A stretch of 28,936 bases of DNA from Plakobranchus ocellatus (lineage: Eukaryota > Mollusca > Gastropoda > Plakobranchidae). The notes beneath the pieces were generated by a model. The model was not told the origin of the DNA, did no database searches, and was given only the letters and a program-made list of their open reading frames with translations. The stretch covers positions 871,718-900,653 of the forward strand of contig BLXT01002328.1 of the NCBI GenBank assembly GCA_019648995.1. Reading direction: 5' to 3'. Shown here one piece after another: positions 20,801 to 27,896 of this stretch; the first letter of the stretch is position 1; each line of letters begins with the position of its first letter. Both the position numbers and the translations under genes were made by a program.

Positions 20801-22299
20801 CAAGATTATTCACTTGATACTTCAATTACATGACAAACGATGCCAGGAAATAAAAATTTTTAATGACTGAATTAACATTATCAGTTTGCCAATTTTAAGA
20901 ATTATGATACCTTTCATGAGAATTTTACTAATATTTATGATGCGGCAAGTGTGCATTTGTAGACCAATAAGTCACATTTGTGAATTTTGACTTGCATAAA
21001 ATAATTGAGAGACAGTGTCTGTGACACATTTTTGATTCTGTTATTCATCTATTGAATTACATCAAATATTTCAGATAGGTCTACATTGCAACTTTTTTCT
21101 TTCTTTTTTTTTTTTTTTTGCGAGTGATAGAATATCTGTCTAGAATTTCCAGAATATTTGACCTTATACTAGATTGAACAGGGTACATAGAGTGTGTGTC
21201 TATGTCTAAACTATTTGCAATATAGATGATCTTAGTGTTATTTTAAAAGGAACTGAATTGCCTGTGTTAAAGGGACAGATCTGTAACTAATTACAGTCAG
21301 TACAGAGAAGATATATAATAACATATCATTGAAGACCAAACTCTGAGTTTGTGAGGGCAGTAGTAAAATATTGTTTATTCATCTTAATCTTTGCACTGTG
21401 ATTTCTGTCTTTCTAGATTGATCATTAATTTACTATCATTATTAACTTGCTGCTTCTTCAAGGACAAAATATATTTCACTTTCTGAAAGACCTGGAGTTA
21501 GTTCTCATTATTTTAATGAACTCAATTGCCACCCCAGTTTGATATAAAGAGGCTTAGCTGCCCATTTTGGTAGCAACAATCATTGAAAATAATTTGAGAC
21601 CTTGCATTCTCACAGCTGGATCTGCTGACAGTAGATTTTTTTTCACAAAACAATTACTCCTCCTGTGGCTACAGAACTCAACCTTCACTTCTGTTAGATT
21701 TAGATCTAAAGAAGCCCAGCAGACATTTTATTCCCACAGCTGGACTTGCTTACAGTAGAATTTTTTCTAAATCTACGGTGGCCAAGCAATGTGTACTTCC
21801 ATTTAAAATTTATACTGGTGGATATCATCAAATCAATGTAAAATTTACACCATTTTAAAAATATATATAAATGGATCTGTAAAAAAGATTCCTTAAATTT
21901 TTGGGTGGAATAAAATCAAAGCCACTATATATAATCTTTTTTTTTTCTGTTGTTTCATATAATTATTTAAAGTAAAAAATTATTTGAAAACCATGTTACA
22001 TCCAATAATTTAATATTTGCGCTTCAAACAATAAAAATCAAAATTACCTGCATGTAACCATATACAAGGTAAAAGGCAAAAGTCAAGGTTGTGAGGATGA
22101 TGAACTGCCATGCACGTGGGATAGAAGAGAGATCAAAACACCATAAATGTAATGCCTCTTTACATTCTTTGCCACTTGGATCCCCTGGCATTTTGATGGC
22201 TGTGCTCTTGATAACTGGACTTTTCGAAGGAGTTCTTTTAATTGAAAAGGCAGACACAGTTTGTCTCAACCCATCTTGCACAGGTAAAAATTTAGTCAT
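5698..22299 (-). CDS. SLC35B3: Adenosine 3'-phospho 5'-phosphosulfate (PAPS) transporter 2, SLC35B3-like, nine coding exons
   Basis: The family is a nucleotide-sugar-type antiporter of the Golgi membrane that imports PAPS for sulfotransferases. The coding exons on the minus strand are 22299-22048, 15820-15699, 14752-14598, 14248-14141, 9816-9719, 8231-8139, 7783-7672, 7197-7128 and 5848-5698. They total 1161 bases, 386 residues plus TGA, close to the roughly 400 residues usual for animal homologues. All introns are GT-AG, with phases 0, 2, 1, 1, 0, 0, 1, 2. Diagnostic stretches are GYLNYPTQVIFKCCKLIPV (residues about 150-168), SLADSVVSPNFNPYG (about 199-213), SLALCADGAIGNVQEK (about 218-233), TTCRKAVTIILSFLFF (315-330) and YIWSGLVVVLGIYLNLYSKN (338-357). 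About ten hydrophobic segments alternate with short loops, and the first 50 residues are polar and poorly conserved. The start is the first ATG in the open exon, with A at -3. The identification rests on recalled family sequence, not on a search; the paralogue SLC35B2 fits less well. Confidence 0.93.
6006..6022. repeat. AT dinucleotide microsatellite in intron 8
   Basis: The sequence is a run of alternating T and A inside intron 8, between the last exon and the copy of the 670-bp repeat. Confidence 0.7.
6139..6808. mobile_element. Unclassified 670-bp dispersed repeat, copy A (intron 8)
   Basis: This copy is collinear with the one at 14999-15676. Shared anchors occur in the same order and at nearly the same offsets from the left end: TCAGTTATAGGTCT (22), CACAGCTTCCAGAAAA (about 233), CTGATCTCTAGG (about 430), AGAAATCCCTAG (about 484), TTGTCAC at the right end. 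The left end GTGACAAAT is the inverse complement of the right end ATTTGTCAC, so short terminal inverted repeats are possible. No coding frame is seen. A non-autonomous DNA transposon is the simplest reading; a segmental duplication is the alternative. Confidence 0.65.
7128..7197 (-). CDS. SLC35B3: SLC35B3 coding exon 8 (residues 314-337)
   Basis: This exon is only 70 bases. The acceptor TTTTTTCCAG precedes TG-ACG, and the donor is CCCCA|GTAAGT. It encodes TTCRKAVTIILSFLFFTKPF and then TP, the conserved TTxRKAxTIxLSFxFFxKPFT motif of the family. The last codon (Gln) is split. Confidence 0.93.
7672..7783 (-). CDS. SLC35B3: SLC35B3 coding exon 7 (residues 277-314)
   Basis: The acceptor TTTTTGCAG precedes TAC, and the donor is ACAG|GTTTGT. 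It encodes YPLETYGYAVIFSITGYLGL then YVVLTLVRSFGALIAVT. The SITGY, SFGALIAVT and following TT(C/G)RK form the conserved late carrier core. The split Val codon is completed in exon 8. Confidence 0.93.
8139..8231 (-). CDS. SLC35B3: SLC35B3 coding exon 6 (residues 246-276)
   Basis: The acceptor CCATCAG precedes GTT, and the donor is CAA|GTAAGT. The exon is 93 bases long with both ends in phase 0. It encodes VLYSYGIGFLYILFGLLVTG and then NLIPAFQFCQQ: a membrane helix followed by a luminal loop. The VLYSY...GF...L start is conserved in the family. Confidence 0.93.
8232..9718. other. SLC35B3 intron 5, no further feature
   Basis: The intron is AT-rich, with no recognisable element or coding stretch on either strand. 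Short poly-A runs are present (for example near 8880). Confidence 0.5.
9719..9816 (-). CDS. SLC35B3: SLC35B3 coding exon 5 (residues 213-245)
   Basis: This 98-base exon is too short to stand out as an open frame. It was recognised because the phase and content are exactly what is missing between exons 4 and 6. The acceptor is CTCAG|GC and the donor is ATG|GTGAGC. It encodes ITLISLALCADGAIGNVQEK and then TLKQYSAASGEM. The ALCADGAIGNVQEK stretch is a strong family marker. A Penelope-like relic lies about 150 bases upstream in intron 4. Confidence 0.93.
9960..11065 (-). mobile_element. Decayed Penelope-like retroelement relic in intron 4
   Basis: Reading the minus strand, the part at about 10865-10812 gives RFQFVITYSPTLPDITSI, which resembles the conserved linker after the reverse transcriptase fingers/palm in Penelope-like elements. 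Just before it (about 11060-10880) are pieces such as AINKAKKISWQSAIH, which fit the preceding RT region. Further on (about 10640-10400) is an HCTPDYMG...CRRDFNLTDHY stretch that could be a ruined GIY-YIG endonuclease domain. The relic ends near 9990-10040 in a CTGATGAAGC...ACGAAACG tail followed by an AT-rich end. Frameshifts and stops are frequent. The same orientation as the host gene means it is transcribed within the SLC35B3 pre-mRNA. Confidence 0.45.
10874..10886. repeat. GT microsatellite
   Basis: A short GT run lies inside the Penelope-like relic and interrupts its coding remnant. Confidence 0.7.
11441..11461. repeat. GA microsatellite in intron 4
   Basis: About ten GA units run without interruption. 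Confidence 0.8.
11662..11741. repeat. Tandem duplication with period 46-47 bp
   Basis: GCATTTT at 11664 recurs at 11710, and TGTTTGAAAC at 11684 recurs at 11731. The sequence between them (CTAAGAAAAT against TCAAGAAAAA) is also similar. The feature is a diverged two-unit duplication in intron 4. Confidence 0.6.
12105..12956. mobile_element. Tigger/pogo-like (Tc1/mariner superfamily) DNA transposon, degenerate or non-autonomous
   Basis: The left end at 12105-12130 begins CAGTGGAACACGTTTAAACC. The right end at 12931-12956, read inverted, begins CAGTAGACCACTCCTAAACC. They match at 19 of 26 positions. The CAGTGGAACxCxxTTAAACCG form is typical of Tigger/pogo termini. The left end is preceded by TA, the target duplicated by this superfamily; the right flank reads CA, consistent with one later substitution. 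The 852-bp interior has no intact transposase, only short unrelated frames, and includes a 52-bp-period direct repeat. Confidence 0.6.
12383..12456. repeat. Direct repeat pair inside the Tigger-like element
   Basis: A 22-base unit at 12383-12404 recurs at 12435-12456 with a single difference (ACAATTTCATCATCGCC against ACAATTTAATCATCGCC, both followed by TAAGT). The spacing is 52 bases. Confidence 0.75.
13276..13354. repeat. 35-bp near-perfect AT-rich hairpin in intron 4
   Basis: Arms 13276-13310 and 13320-13354 pair over 35 positions with one internal mismatch and two G-T wobbles. They enclose a 9-base loop (TTTTTTAAA). The core 19 bp (CATATAAATTTTTTTGCAA at 13283-13301 against its complement at 13329-13347) is perfect. 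The size is that of a pre-miRNA, but the low-complexity A/T content equally fits a palindromic transposon remnant. Confidence 0.7.
13452..13506 (+). repeat. Retroelement-like 3' tail with a perfect hairpin and AATAAA
   Basis: The tail starts CTGACAAAGCC. It contains a nested hairpin: AAAGGT (13464-13469) pairs with ACCTTT (13486-13491), and AACCT (13472-13476) with AGGTT (13481-13485), leaving a GA bulge and a CTCA loop. It ends in an AATAAA-rich stretch. GAAAC...T...A..GT.AC.TTTG resembles the tail of the Penelope-like relic on the minus strand near 10000, so both may be 3' ends of related elements. Confidence 0.4.
13947..13977. repeat. Perfect 13-bp hairpin with 5-base loop in intron 4
   Basis: ATTCATCTAGGCC at 13947-13959 and its exact reverse complement at 13965-13977 flank TTCCC. 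It lies 164 bases into intron 4 from the exon 4 donor, so it would fold in the SLC35B3 pre-mRNA. The arms contain TAGGCC, a word repeated across the window. Confidence 0.75.
14141..14248 (-). CDS. SLC35B3: SLC35B3 coding exon 4 (residues 177-213)
   Basis: The acceptor TTTTTTGCATTAG precedes GA-AAA-ACA, and the donor is TATG|GTAAGT. The 108 bases encode GKTFSLIDILACVCMSIGLI, then LFSLADSVVSPNFNPYG. The SLADS...PNFN signature separates SLC35B2/B3 from other SLC35 carriers. Confidence 0.94.
14598..14752 (-). CDS. SLC35B3: SLC35B3 coding exon 3 (residues 125-177)
   Basis: The acceptor TTTTTTTCAG precedes G-ATA-CCA, and the donor is CAAG|GTATAG. This is the most conserved stretch of the protein: IPLKMYLILAFLTVATMGLS followed by NTSVGYLNYPTQVIF and KCCKLIPVLVGG. 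The paired Lys residues around CC and the NYPTQ turn are family hallmarks of SLC35B2/B3 carriers. Confidence 0.95.
14999..15676. mobile_element. Unclassified 670-bp dispersed repeat, copy B (intron 2)
   Basis: This copy is collinear with the one at 6139-6808; anchors fall at offsets 22, about 247, about 442 and about 495. The left end reads ATCACAAAT and the right end TTTTGTCAC. AATTA occurs just outside both ends (about 14992-14996 and 15677-15681) and could be a target duplication. It ends about 22 bases from the exon 2 splice donor, so it may influence splicing. Confidence 0.65.
15699..15820 (-). CDS. SLC35B3: SLC35B3 coding exon 2 (residues 85-125, last codon split)
   Basis: The acceptor reads CTTTTTCAG and the exon opens with codons for ELIF; the donor is AG|GTAAAAG. 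The 122 bases encode the end of membrane segment 1, a short loop (RLDGFKTFGW) and segment 2 (YLTLIQFFYYTIFGIAELQF), ending in the basic loop MQDKQRR. The last Arg codon is completed by exon 3. A 678-bp repeat ends only about 22 bases past the donor. Confidence 0.92.
16330..16390. repeat. GA-rich tract followed by GT-rich tract
   Basis: A purine tract of GA units (about 16332-16358) is followed by GT-rich sequence (about 16365-16390) in intron 1. No gene function is suggested. Confidence 0.6.
16550..17395 (+). pseudogene. Ty3/gypsy-type retrotransposon gag (and possibly protease) relic
   Basis: Shifting among the three plus frames gives gag-like pieces: FVKLFKDYDEVKKELM near 16560, NCKPEEGEK near 16665, CPEDLDICSRKKILPDLKKA near 16800-16860. 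A zinc-knuckle remnant follows at 16964-17005, CSKCKRQDYIALIC, spaced as CX2CX4HX4C but with Tyr where His belongs. A protease-like tail may continue to about 17390. Many stops and frameshifts mean no product. It is antisense to SLC35B3, inside intron 1. Confidence 0.5.
18084..18119. repeat. GT run, poly-G run and 9-base assembly gap
   Basis: GT repeats (18084-18096) run into at least 15 G bases (to 18110) and then nine N (18111-18119). The gap length is probably a placeholder left where sequencing stalled on poly-G. Confidence 0.85.
18796..19298 (+). repeat. Possible LTR of a gypsy-type element
   Basis: The 503-base segment begins TGTTGGGACTAG and ends CTCTAACA, giving the TG...CA ends and a short TGTT/AACA inverted repeat expected of an LTR. 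Next to its right end is TATTTGGAGGAGACACC, placed where a primer binding site starting TGG would be. A TATA-like TTTATATATT lies near 19134. A TATATCT-rich tandem stretch occupies about 18868-18925. No second LTR copy and no target duplication was found, so this is tentative. Confidence 0.35.
19541..20530 (+). pseudogene. Ty3/gypsy-type integrase relic
   Basis: Integrases insert element cDNA using a D,D(35)E triad. Frames joined in order show TPFKYVAID (first Asp at 20043-20045), SGHRFILTLIE, EEVLSDQVTQFMSHCM (second Asp at 20216-20218), KTPFYPKCNGLVKRFNA and CPFEFLYGRTACGPMHILRE. At the position of the third catalytic residue the codon at 20326-20328 is AAA, Lys in place of Glu. There are at least four frameshifts or stops. 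The stretch 19541-19980 is likely the preceding linker and zinc-binding part, but is too worn to read. Ty3/gypsy is chosen from the GLV(E)RFN and PFE.LYGR contexts. Confidence 0.65.
20531..22047. other. Proximal part of SLC35B3 intron 1, no gene seen
   Basis: The stretch contains poly-T near 21100 and one pair of direct repeats (21606-21766). No coding or RNA gene was recognised on either strand. Confidence 0.45.
21606..21766. repeat. Direct repeat pair, about 37 bp, spacing 124 bp
   Basis: CACAGCTGGATCTGCTGACA at about 21611 recurs as CACAGCTGGACTTGCTTACA at about 21735. Both are followed by GTAGA and a T-run and preceded by ATTC-like sequence. It may be a worn tandem duplication. Confidence 0.6.
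22048..22299 (-). CDS. SLC35B3: SLC35B3 coding exon 1 (residues 1-84)
   Basis: The exon opens with ATG at 22299 and ends CAG|GTAATT at 22048, phase 0. It encodes a basic, Ser/Thr-rich cytosolic N-terminus followed from about residue 65 by the first membrane segment, FIILTTLTFAFYLVYGYMQ. That segment and the following ELIF of exon 2 match the start of the transporter fold. Translation would stay open into the intron for a few codons and then stop. Confidence 0.92.
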
Positions 22300-22317
22300 A
22301 GTATCCGCTGCTGCTGA
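22300..22317 (-). other. Short 5' UTR part of the first coding exon, with likely upstream splice acceptor
   Basis: On the minus strand the sequence just before the ATG reads TCATTTAACAG and then TCAGCAGCAG, so an acceptor AG lies at 22319-22318 and the exon would begin at 22317. This implies a separate non-coding first exon and a promoter at higher coordinates. The pyrimidine tract is only moderate, so the call is tentative. Confidence 0.35.
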
Positions 22318-23052
22318 CTGTTAAATGACTTCAAGAAATTCAGCTTTATACTAAGGTTTACACAACCAATGCTGCATGGTGATCACCCTGTTGAATATAT
22401 TCATAGTAAATAAAATTGGTACTCATTCATGCATGGGTTGTTCAATATGATTCCAAAAAAATATAAAGAAACATGAGCTTCTAGACCAGCTTGCTCTCTG
22501 AAAAAGTTTTGAAAAAAAAAAAAAACAATTAACTTAAAATTATATAAATAACAGCCCAAATATTGTCAAAACAAGAATTATCTATCAGACAACAGTTTTC
22601 ACATGTATGTGGCTTACAACAGGGACTACCTTTTAGACTGGCCTCGTTCAATGTACTGAATTTCCATTTCACAAAATTAGACTCTATAACCGTTTTATTG
22701 AAACTGAATTGACTCAAGAGGCTGTGACTATGTGCCTGTGAAGCAACCTGTTTTGAACATTAGATGAAAATTCTAATTTGGCAGAAAACAGTGGTCTTGT
22801 AAAGGATTTTTTGCTGGAAAATGGTCAGCAGTTGAGTGTTTGCAATCAATTTTCTTTTTATTTGCACTGGCTGAATCAGGGCTGCAAAGTCTTCGGGGTT
22901 GTACTTAAAAACAATTCTCACAATGTACCGACTTGGTCTTTCATGGCTTTGTAATCCATTTGTCTGATTGCTGCAAAATTTCTTCAAGGACACATGCATT
23001 AGCCTATTTTATGTAACTTTTCCTTTTTCCACATCAATGTTTAGCAAGCAAG
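22318..23052. other. Upstream flank or 5' intron of SLC35B3, no gene seen
   Basis: No conserved coding segment or core promoter could be placed. If the acceptor near 22318 is used, this is intron sequence of the 5' UTR. Confidence 0.4.
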
Positions 23053-23343
23053 GGAGAACCGCCTCAGGGCCACATAGTTTTCCTATAGCCTCAATGTACA
23101 GCAGAGTGAATCTAGTTTACACGCTTGCAGCAGCTGCCTGCTGACACTGCAGCCAGTACAGGTCTAAGATTAGCTTGCACTAACATCTGGGTGCTATCGA
23201 TATTTATGTAGTCAATAGGCTTAAAAATACATGGAGAGAATCTCAATAATCTTAGGTATGCAGTTGATACAATTTTAATAGCAGAATCTGGTGAACAACT
23301 CCAAAAACGTTTAGATATTGTAGTTTTAGAGAGGGAAAAATAA
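23053..23343 (+). pseudogene. Non-LTR (LINE) reverse transcriptase fragment
   Basis: The clearest part, about 23220-23343, reads GLKIHGENLNNLRYAVDT then ILIAESGEQLQKRLDIV and ends in TAA. This is the reverse transcriptase palm with the catalytic YADD box, here YAVD at 23257-23268, so one of the two aspartates is lost. About 150 bases upstream a worn FPIASMYSRVN stretch may be the preceding SPxLFNxYxE box. It resembles RTE/CR1/Jockey-type elements; the clade cannot be settled. Confidence 0.55.
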
Positions 23344-23380
23344 GTATGAGTATGTTCCAGATAAGGCATCTAAAGGAGAT

Positions 23381-23452
23381 ATGATGAGATGAAGATGACG
23401 GTGATGATGATCGTGGAGACAATAATGATGGTGACGAAGATAATGATAATTT
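23381..23452. repeat. GAT/GAC-rich degenerate microsatellite
   Basis: The stretch is built from GATGA, GACGG and AATGAT units and directly follows the LINE fragment, where it could be the element's simple-repeat tail. Confidence 0.5.
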
Positions 23453-25208
23453 CAGATTGCACTCCTCAGACTGGGTTCAGGTTACAGTTACCTCTGGCCT
23501 TTAGCTTACAAAATTCTGCATATATTTTCTTGGAACTTAAAACAAGTTTCCCAAGCCATTTCAGATTTAAATCATTTAAACATACAGAAGTTTAATTTTA
23601 ATTTATAATAATAGCAATAAATAACATGATACTGTCATGTAAACTTTATTAACAAAGTGCATTTTCTAAGTTTTTAATAAGTACAGACCTGTAAATAAAC
23701 AAAATTGTGCTTTTTGTGAATAGGCAAAAATGAAAGATCTGTTATAAAATGTAAAATAATATGTCTTTCTAGGAGCACTTCATATATTTTTTTATAACTA
23801 CTCACAAGAAAAGTATTTTAGACTGATTTTATTTGTAAATGCAGCAATAGAAACTCAAATTGACCCAGACAGTCTCCAGATAGATATAATTTTGCAAAGA
23901 CTGGCTTCCACCCAAACTTAGGAGGCACTGTCTAAATAGGCTGAAATACAGCGATTGGAATCACAAAACAGTACAATCACCAATTGACACAATGACATGT
24001 TCAGCCAACAGAGTACTATGATAGGCCAATTATACTCTGTTATCCAGCCTAATGTATCCCATTGGAACCCTTGGTTAGCAGTGAGCAAAATAGAAGTGCT
24101 GTTAGAGTAAGAATCCACTTTTAATTTAGGGTATATGGCCATGATTTAGCATCATTTCATACTGCATGATTTTTGTTAAAAAAGATGAAAGAAGCAGAGA
24201 TGCTGTTGAATATAGCTAGATTTTTAAAGTAAGTAAGTTGGGAGTATGTTTAAACTTAGCCTTTCAGACCATGCAAATGTGTTTTCTTCGCACTCTACTC
24301 ATTAGTAATGTTTTCCTTATTTAGACAGACATACCCAGTAGGCCTACACATCTTCTGAAGGGAACATCAAAAGCATTTATTCAAAGTTATTATATTGCCT
24401 TGTACATACAAGGAGACTCACTTACAAATAAATAAGAATCTTAATAGCAAAGGACTTCAGAACAGTGGCTTAACTGTAAAAAATACAGTAACAGATTTTT
24501 TTTCCCTTTAATCCATAAAAAATATCAGAAAGTCATCTCACATTGATGAATGTAGGAATTTAATTGTATACATAGATAATGATTGGAACTTCATTATCAT
24601 TTTTTTTTCTTCGCAAAACTCACAGACCTTAAAATATCAGGTCATTTTGTTGCAAGTCGATAAGTAATGAACAGAAAACAAATATCCTTAGTCGATTATT
24701 CTTGTCATTAATATATCAGGAACCATTGTCATAAAATCTTTCCCTTAACGGAAAAAAGGCTTTTACCTTCACATGATACCAGCCAAAATATTTTTTTTCC
24801 TCTAGTCAGCAAAATAAAGTAACTAAATTAACTACTTATTTTAACAGAATACATTAACGCAATTTTTAAAAAGAATACAATCAATAAGGATAAGGTATTT
24901 TTGTCCTCTCACCAACGTTGCTTTCCTATTTATCTTATTCACAAAAAACCAGTTTATGCTCATTTCAATTTGTTGGCTTGGGTGGTACAGAAATTATTAT
25001 GACAACTAGAAAAGTTTAAATCAGGATCAGACCATTTTTCTTAGACTTTCTTTCCCTTACAAACAGATGGAGTTTTCAATTCGAAGTCTCTCATTCTAAT
25101 CTTTAAATGCCAAACAAACCTGTTTGTTGTTGAAAACTTGTTTCACTGAGAAATTAATTAGTTGCTATTAATGGCTTTCCCCTTTCTTTATGTATCTTCA
25201 ATCAGAGG
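23453..25208. other. AT-rich stretch without recognised gene
   Basis: Only short open frames without domains are present on both strands. No RNA gene or clear element ends were seen. Confidence 0.45.
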
Positions 25209-25213
25209 ATGTT

Positions 25214-25272
25214 TTCTCTCTCTCTTTCCTCTCTCTGTCCTTTTCTCTCTCCCTCAATCTCTTCTTCTCTCT
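25214..25272. repeat. CT-rich microsatellite
   Basis: The tract is made of CTCT units interrupted by TTCC and GTCC. The open frame through it (Ser/Leu-rich) is a product of the repeat. Confidence 0.75.
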
Positions 25273-25814
25273 ACAAACACGTCTCTATGGATTCTTTGAA
25301 CAAGCATTTAGACCATGTATCAAAGCATCATCATCAGGACCTTGTCTCTAACAGACATTGGCAATTATGTTCCTCCACTCAAACCTATTCTCAGTTAACC
25401 TTAAAAAGCTGTTATTGCTATCCTTGGCTATTGCCCATGATTTGAAACTTTCAATATATAAAGCATAGGTTTATTATTAAAAAAGCCTGTAACATTATTT
25501 AAGGATGATCATTTAATCAATAGTGAAATTGTTTACAAATTAAGTGTTTGATGAGCATGTTCAGCCTGTATTTTTATTTTTCATTTTCATACTAGATTTT
25601 CACATATATCTATTTCTCGTCCTTTCTCACTTCTTCCTCACTCTCCCTACTTGCTTGTCAGTAGGTGCGCAACTGGCCCAGTCAGTTGGCATCTTCTCAG
25701 TCCACTCAATACAATAGGGGCCACTGATTCTAGGTCAGGGCGTTTTGATTGCAGGGACAAAAAGAACAGTGGTCAGTCTATTGAGGGATATAAGTTTTTG
25801 GTTTGCCTAACTTC

Positions 25815-26933
25815 TTAACTCATTCAGGACGTGGGCTAATTCCACCTCCAGACGTAACGAGTTTCCACTTTTGGACGCACTGAAAAAATAGGTTGCCTGA
25901 AAGTTGCGGGTGGGGGTCACTAAAAATGTTCTAACTTTGGCTGTATTGCAAACATAGAGTTGGGACAGGTACCATTTGATAGCAGTTGTGTTGTTTCTTT
26001 TGTAATCTCATCCACTGAAATTACATGGTAAAAAAATTTTTTTTTTTAATTGGTGAAATTTTACTCTTAACGTGATCAAAACATAAACAAGAAAGGCCTC
26101 AGCTGAGTCAGAATGGTCATCAAGTAAAAATTTATCCAATTTTGAATAAATCACCACCTTTTTCTTGTCTCTATATTCAAAATTGTATTTTTTATGATTT
26201 TTCAAAGATTACACTATATAAAGCTAAAAAATACACAATATTTATATGAAAAAGGGAATGAAAAAAATGTAGGCCTACTATTTACAACTGTTTACAGTTT
26301 GTGGATAATTGATATTTATCAGAGCAGAACTAATACCTGATCTGATTCTGAATTACTTGATCTATCTGATTCATTGAAGCTATAATAAGAAAGCCTCAAC
26401 TTCATCAATAGCATCGTTGTCACTTTCGGCTAACTGAACGATCACTTTGTCGGTTCGGAACCATTTAGGTAGCCCAATAGTACACTTATCTCTTGAAAAA
26501 TTAGCATAGCGAGTTTTACAACGATTATAATTTGGAGTTTTTTCAAATATTCGAACAAGATTTACAATTTTTTTAAATAGGCCTAATTCAAAGTTAGTGA
26601 AATGAAAGAAAGAACGAACCTCAATCTCTAGATCTAGATCTACAAGAACAAACAATGCGCGTTTTGCGTAGAATTTCGATACAAAGTAAGGAAGAAAACT
26701 ACAAAAACGGACGTGAAAATGATAAACATTGCAGTAAAACTTGGTTCAGGTCGACAAATGATGGATTGGATTTGTATACATATATGTCGCTTAAAATCAA
26801 GAATAGCGGAGCAACGAAGCGTCCGTTGCTGCGACCGGTTGATGAACCAGAAGCAACGGACGCTCCGTCGTTGCGACCAGATTTGACCCACCTTATCAAC
26901 GGAGGCTCCATTGGTGCGAACTTTTTGAGTTAA
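25815..26933 (-). mobile_element. Possible TTAA-flanked piggyBac-like element remnant
   Basis: TTAA occurs at both proposed ends (25815-25818, 26930-26933). Read inward, the ends begin CTCATTCAGGACG and CTCAAAAAGTTCG, matching at 8 of 13 positions. On the minus strand, a short frame (26655-26380) ends DNDAIDEVEAFLL. One frame over, about 26375-26330, is the acidic FNESDRSSNSESDQ, reminiscent of the acidic N-terminus of piggyBac transposases. The right end holds a GC-rich hairpin. The terminal match is weak and no transposase core is present, so this remains a suggestion. Confidence 0.22.
26811..26874. repeat. GC-rich interrupted hairpin
   Basis: AGCGTCCGTTGCT (26818-26830) is the exact inverse of AGCAACGGACGCT (26852-26864). 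The pairing continues outward with GCAACGA (26811-26817) against TCGTTGC (26868-26874) across a 3-base bulge. Inside, GGTT (26837-26840) can pair with AACC (26845-26848). This gives 20 or more paired bases, several CpG, in an AT-rich setting. Confidence 0.7.
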
Positions 26934-27447
26934 GTCATTACAGCACAAAAAATTTCATCATTGAAATAGGTATCATTCATTCAGCCCCTCTCATCCCTTC
27001 CCTCCCCTGCCAAGCAAGCCATAAAAACATGCCTAATCCACAGGTCCAGACACAAACAAGTTAGCATCCCAATCACACAAGGTACCTCTCTCACTTAACT
27101 TGTAAACTTGCTTTGTAACTTGGTTTCGTGTGGGCCTATGTGCTTCAAATAAACTGTAAATTGATTGGTAGTTATTACTGGTTCTAACCAATGAATGAGA
27201 TAGCATGAGTATTTAAACTATTAGATATGCTAGAGTTGAAAAATCTTCCACGGAATAGAACGATAGCCTGTGTAAAACAACCATTGGTCAGCCTGTAATA
27301 TTGGCATGTGAATTATATTCTAAAAACGATTGCAGGGTGTGAAATACCAACACACGCGGTTGTATTGTAACCACCTGCCCATAAGTGAGGTTAATAAACT
27401 CTCTTTGAAATAAGTTTTAAATTTGTTGGCAATACTGCCACAGTAGC
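26934..27447. other. No gene recognised
   Basis: AT-rich sequence with two plus-strand AATAAA words (about 27147 and 27394). Neither follows a recognisable coding region. Confidence 0.4.
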
Positions 27448-27896
27448 CTAGATCTAGGTCTAGAGACTAGATCTAGCATCTAGAATCTATGCAATATTAG
27501 TCTAAACGGTACTATTAGGTTAGGCCTACTTTAGAAATCAATACCAGGCGTGGAATACACACAGATTATTTGTTAAAGTAAGATTAGCGGGGCCTAACTT
27601 ATTTCTATGGAGACTGACCCTACCACTCGTTACCAATAAATTGTGTGGGACCGCACAATACATGGAGTGCCTACTCCTACTCTGCCTGTAATGTAGTGTT
27701 CAGTCCAAAATGTGACTAGAACTAGAAGTAGAACCTACAAACATACAGAGATTAAGATGAGACATTAGATTTTTAGATCTCATAGATTACCTGCATGTAG
27801 GTCTAGATCCAATCTAATCTAGAATCTATCATGTCTAATCTAGACTCTAGATCTACTGATGAGAAATTTTAGCAACATATAGATCTAGATCTAGCC
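27448..27896. repeat. Clusters of TCTAGA/AGATCT words
   Basis: Two clusters (27448-27490 and about 27771-27896) are built largely from overlapping CTAGATCTAG, GGTCTAG and ATCTAGA words. The same words occur singly at 26625-26642 and 11874-11912. The palindromic unit allows many alternative small hairpins. Confidence 0.55.

Noticed and set aside
22091-22324. Plus-strand 77-residue open frame
   Set aside because: It is the antisense shadow of SLC35B3 exon 1.
26655-26933. Plus-strand 92-residue open frame
   Set aside because: It runs through the GC-rich hairpin, where stop codons are scarce on both strands. Competing minus-strand frames of similar length exist.
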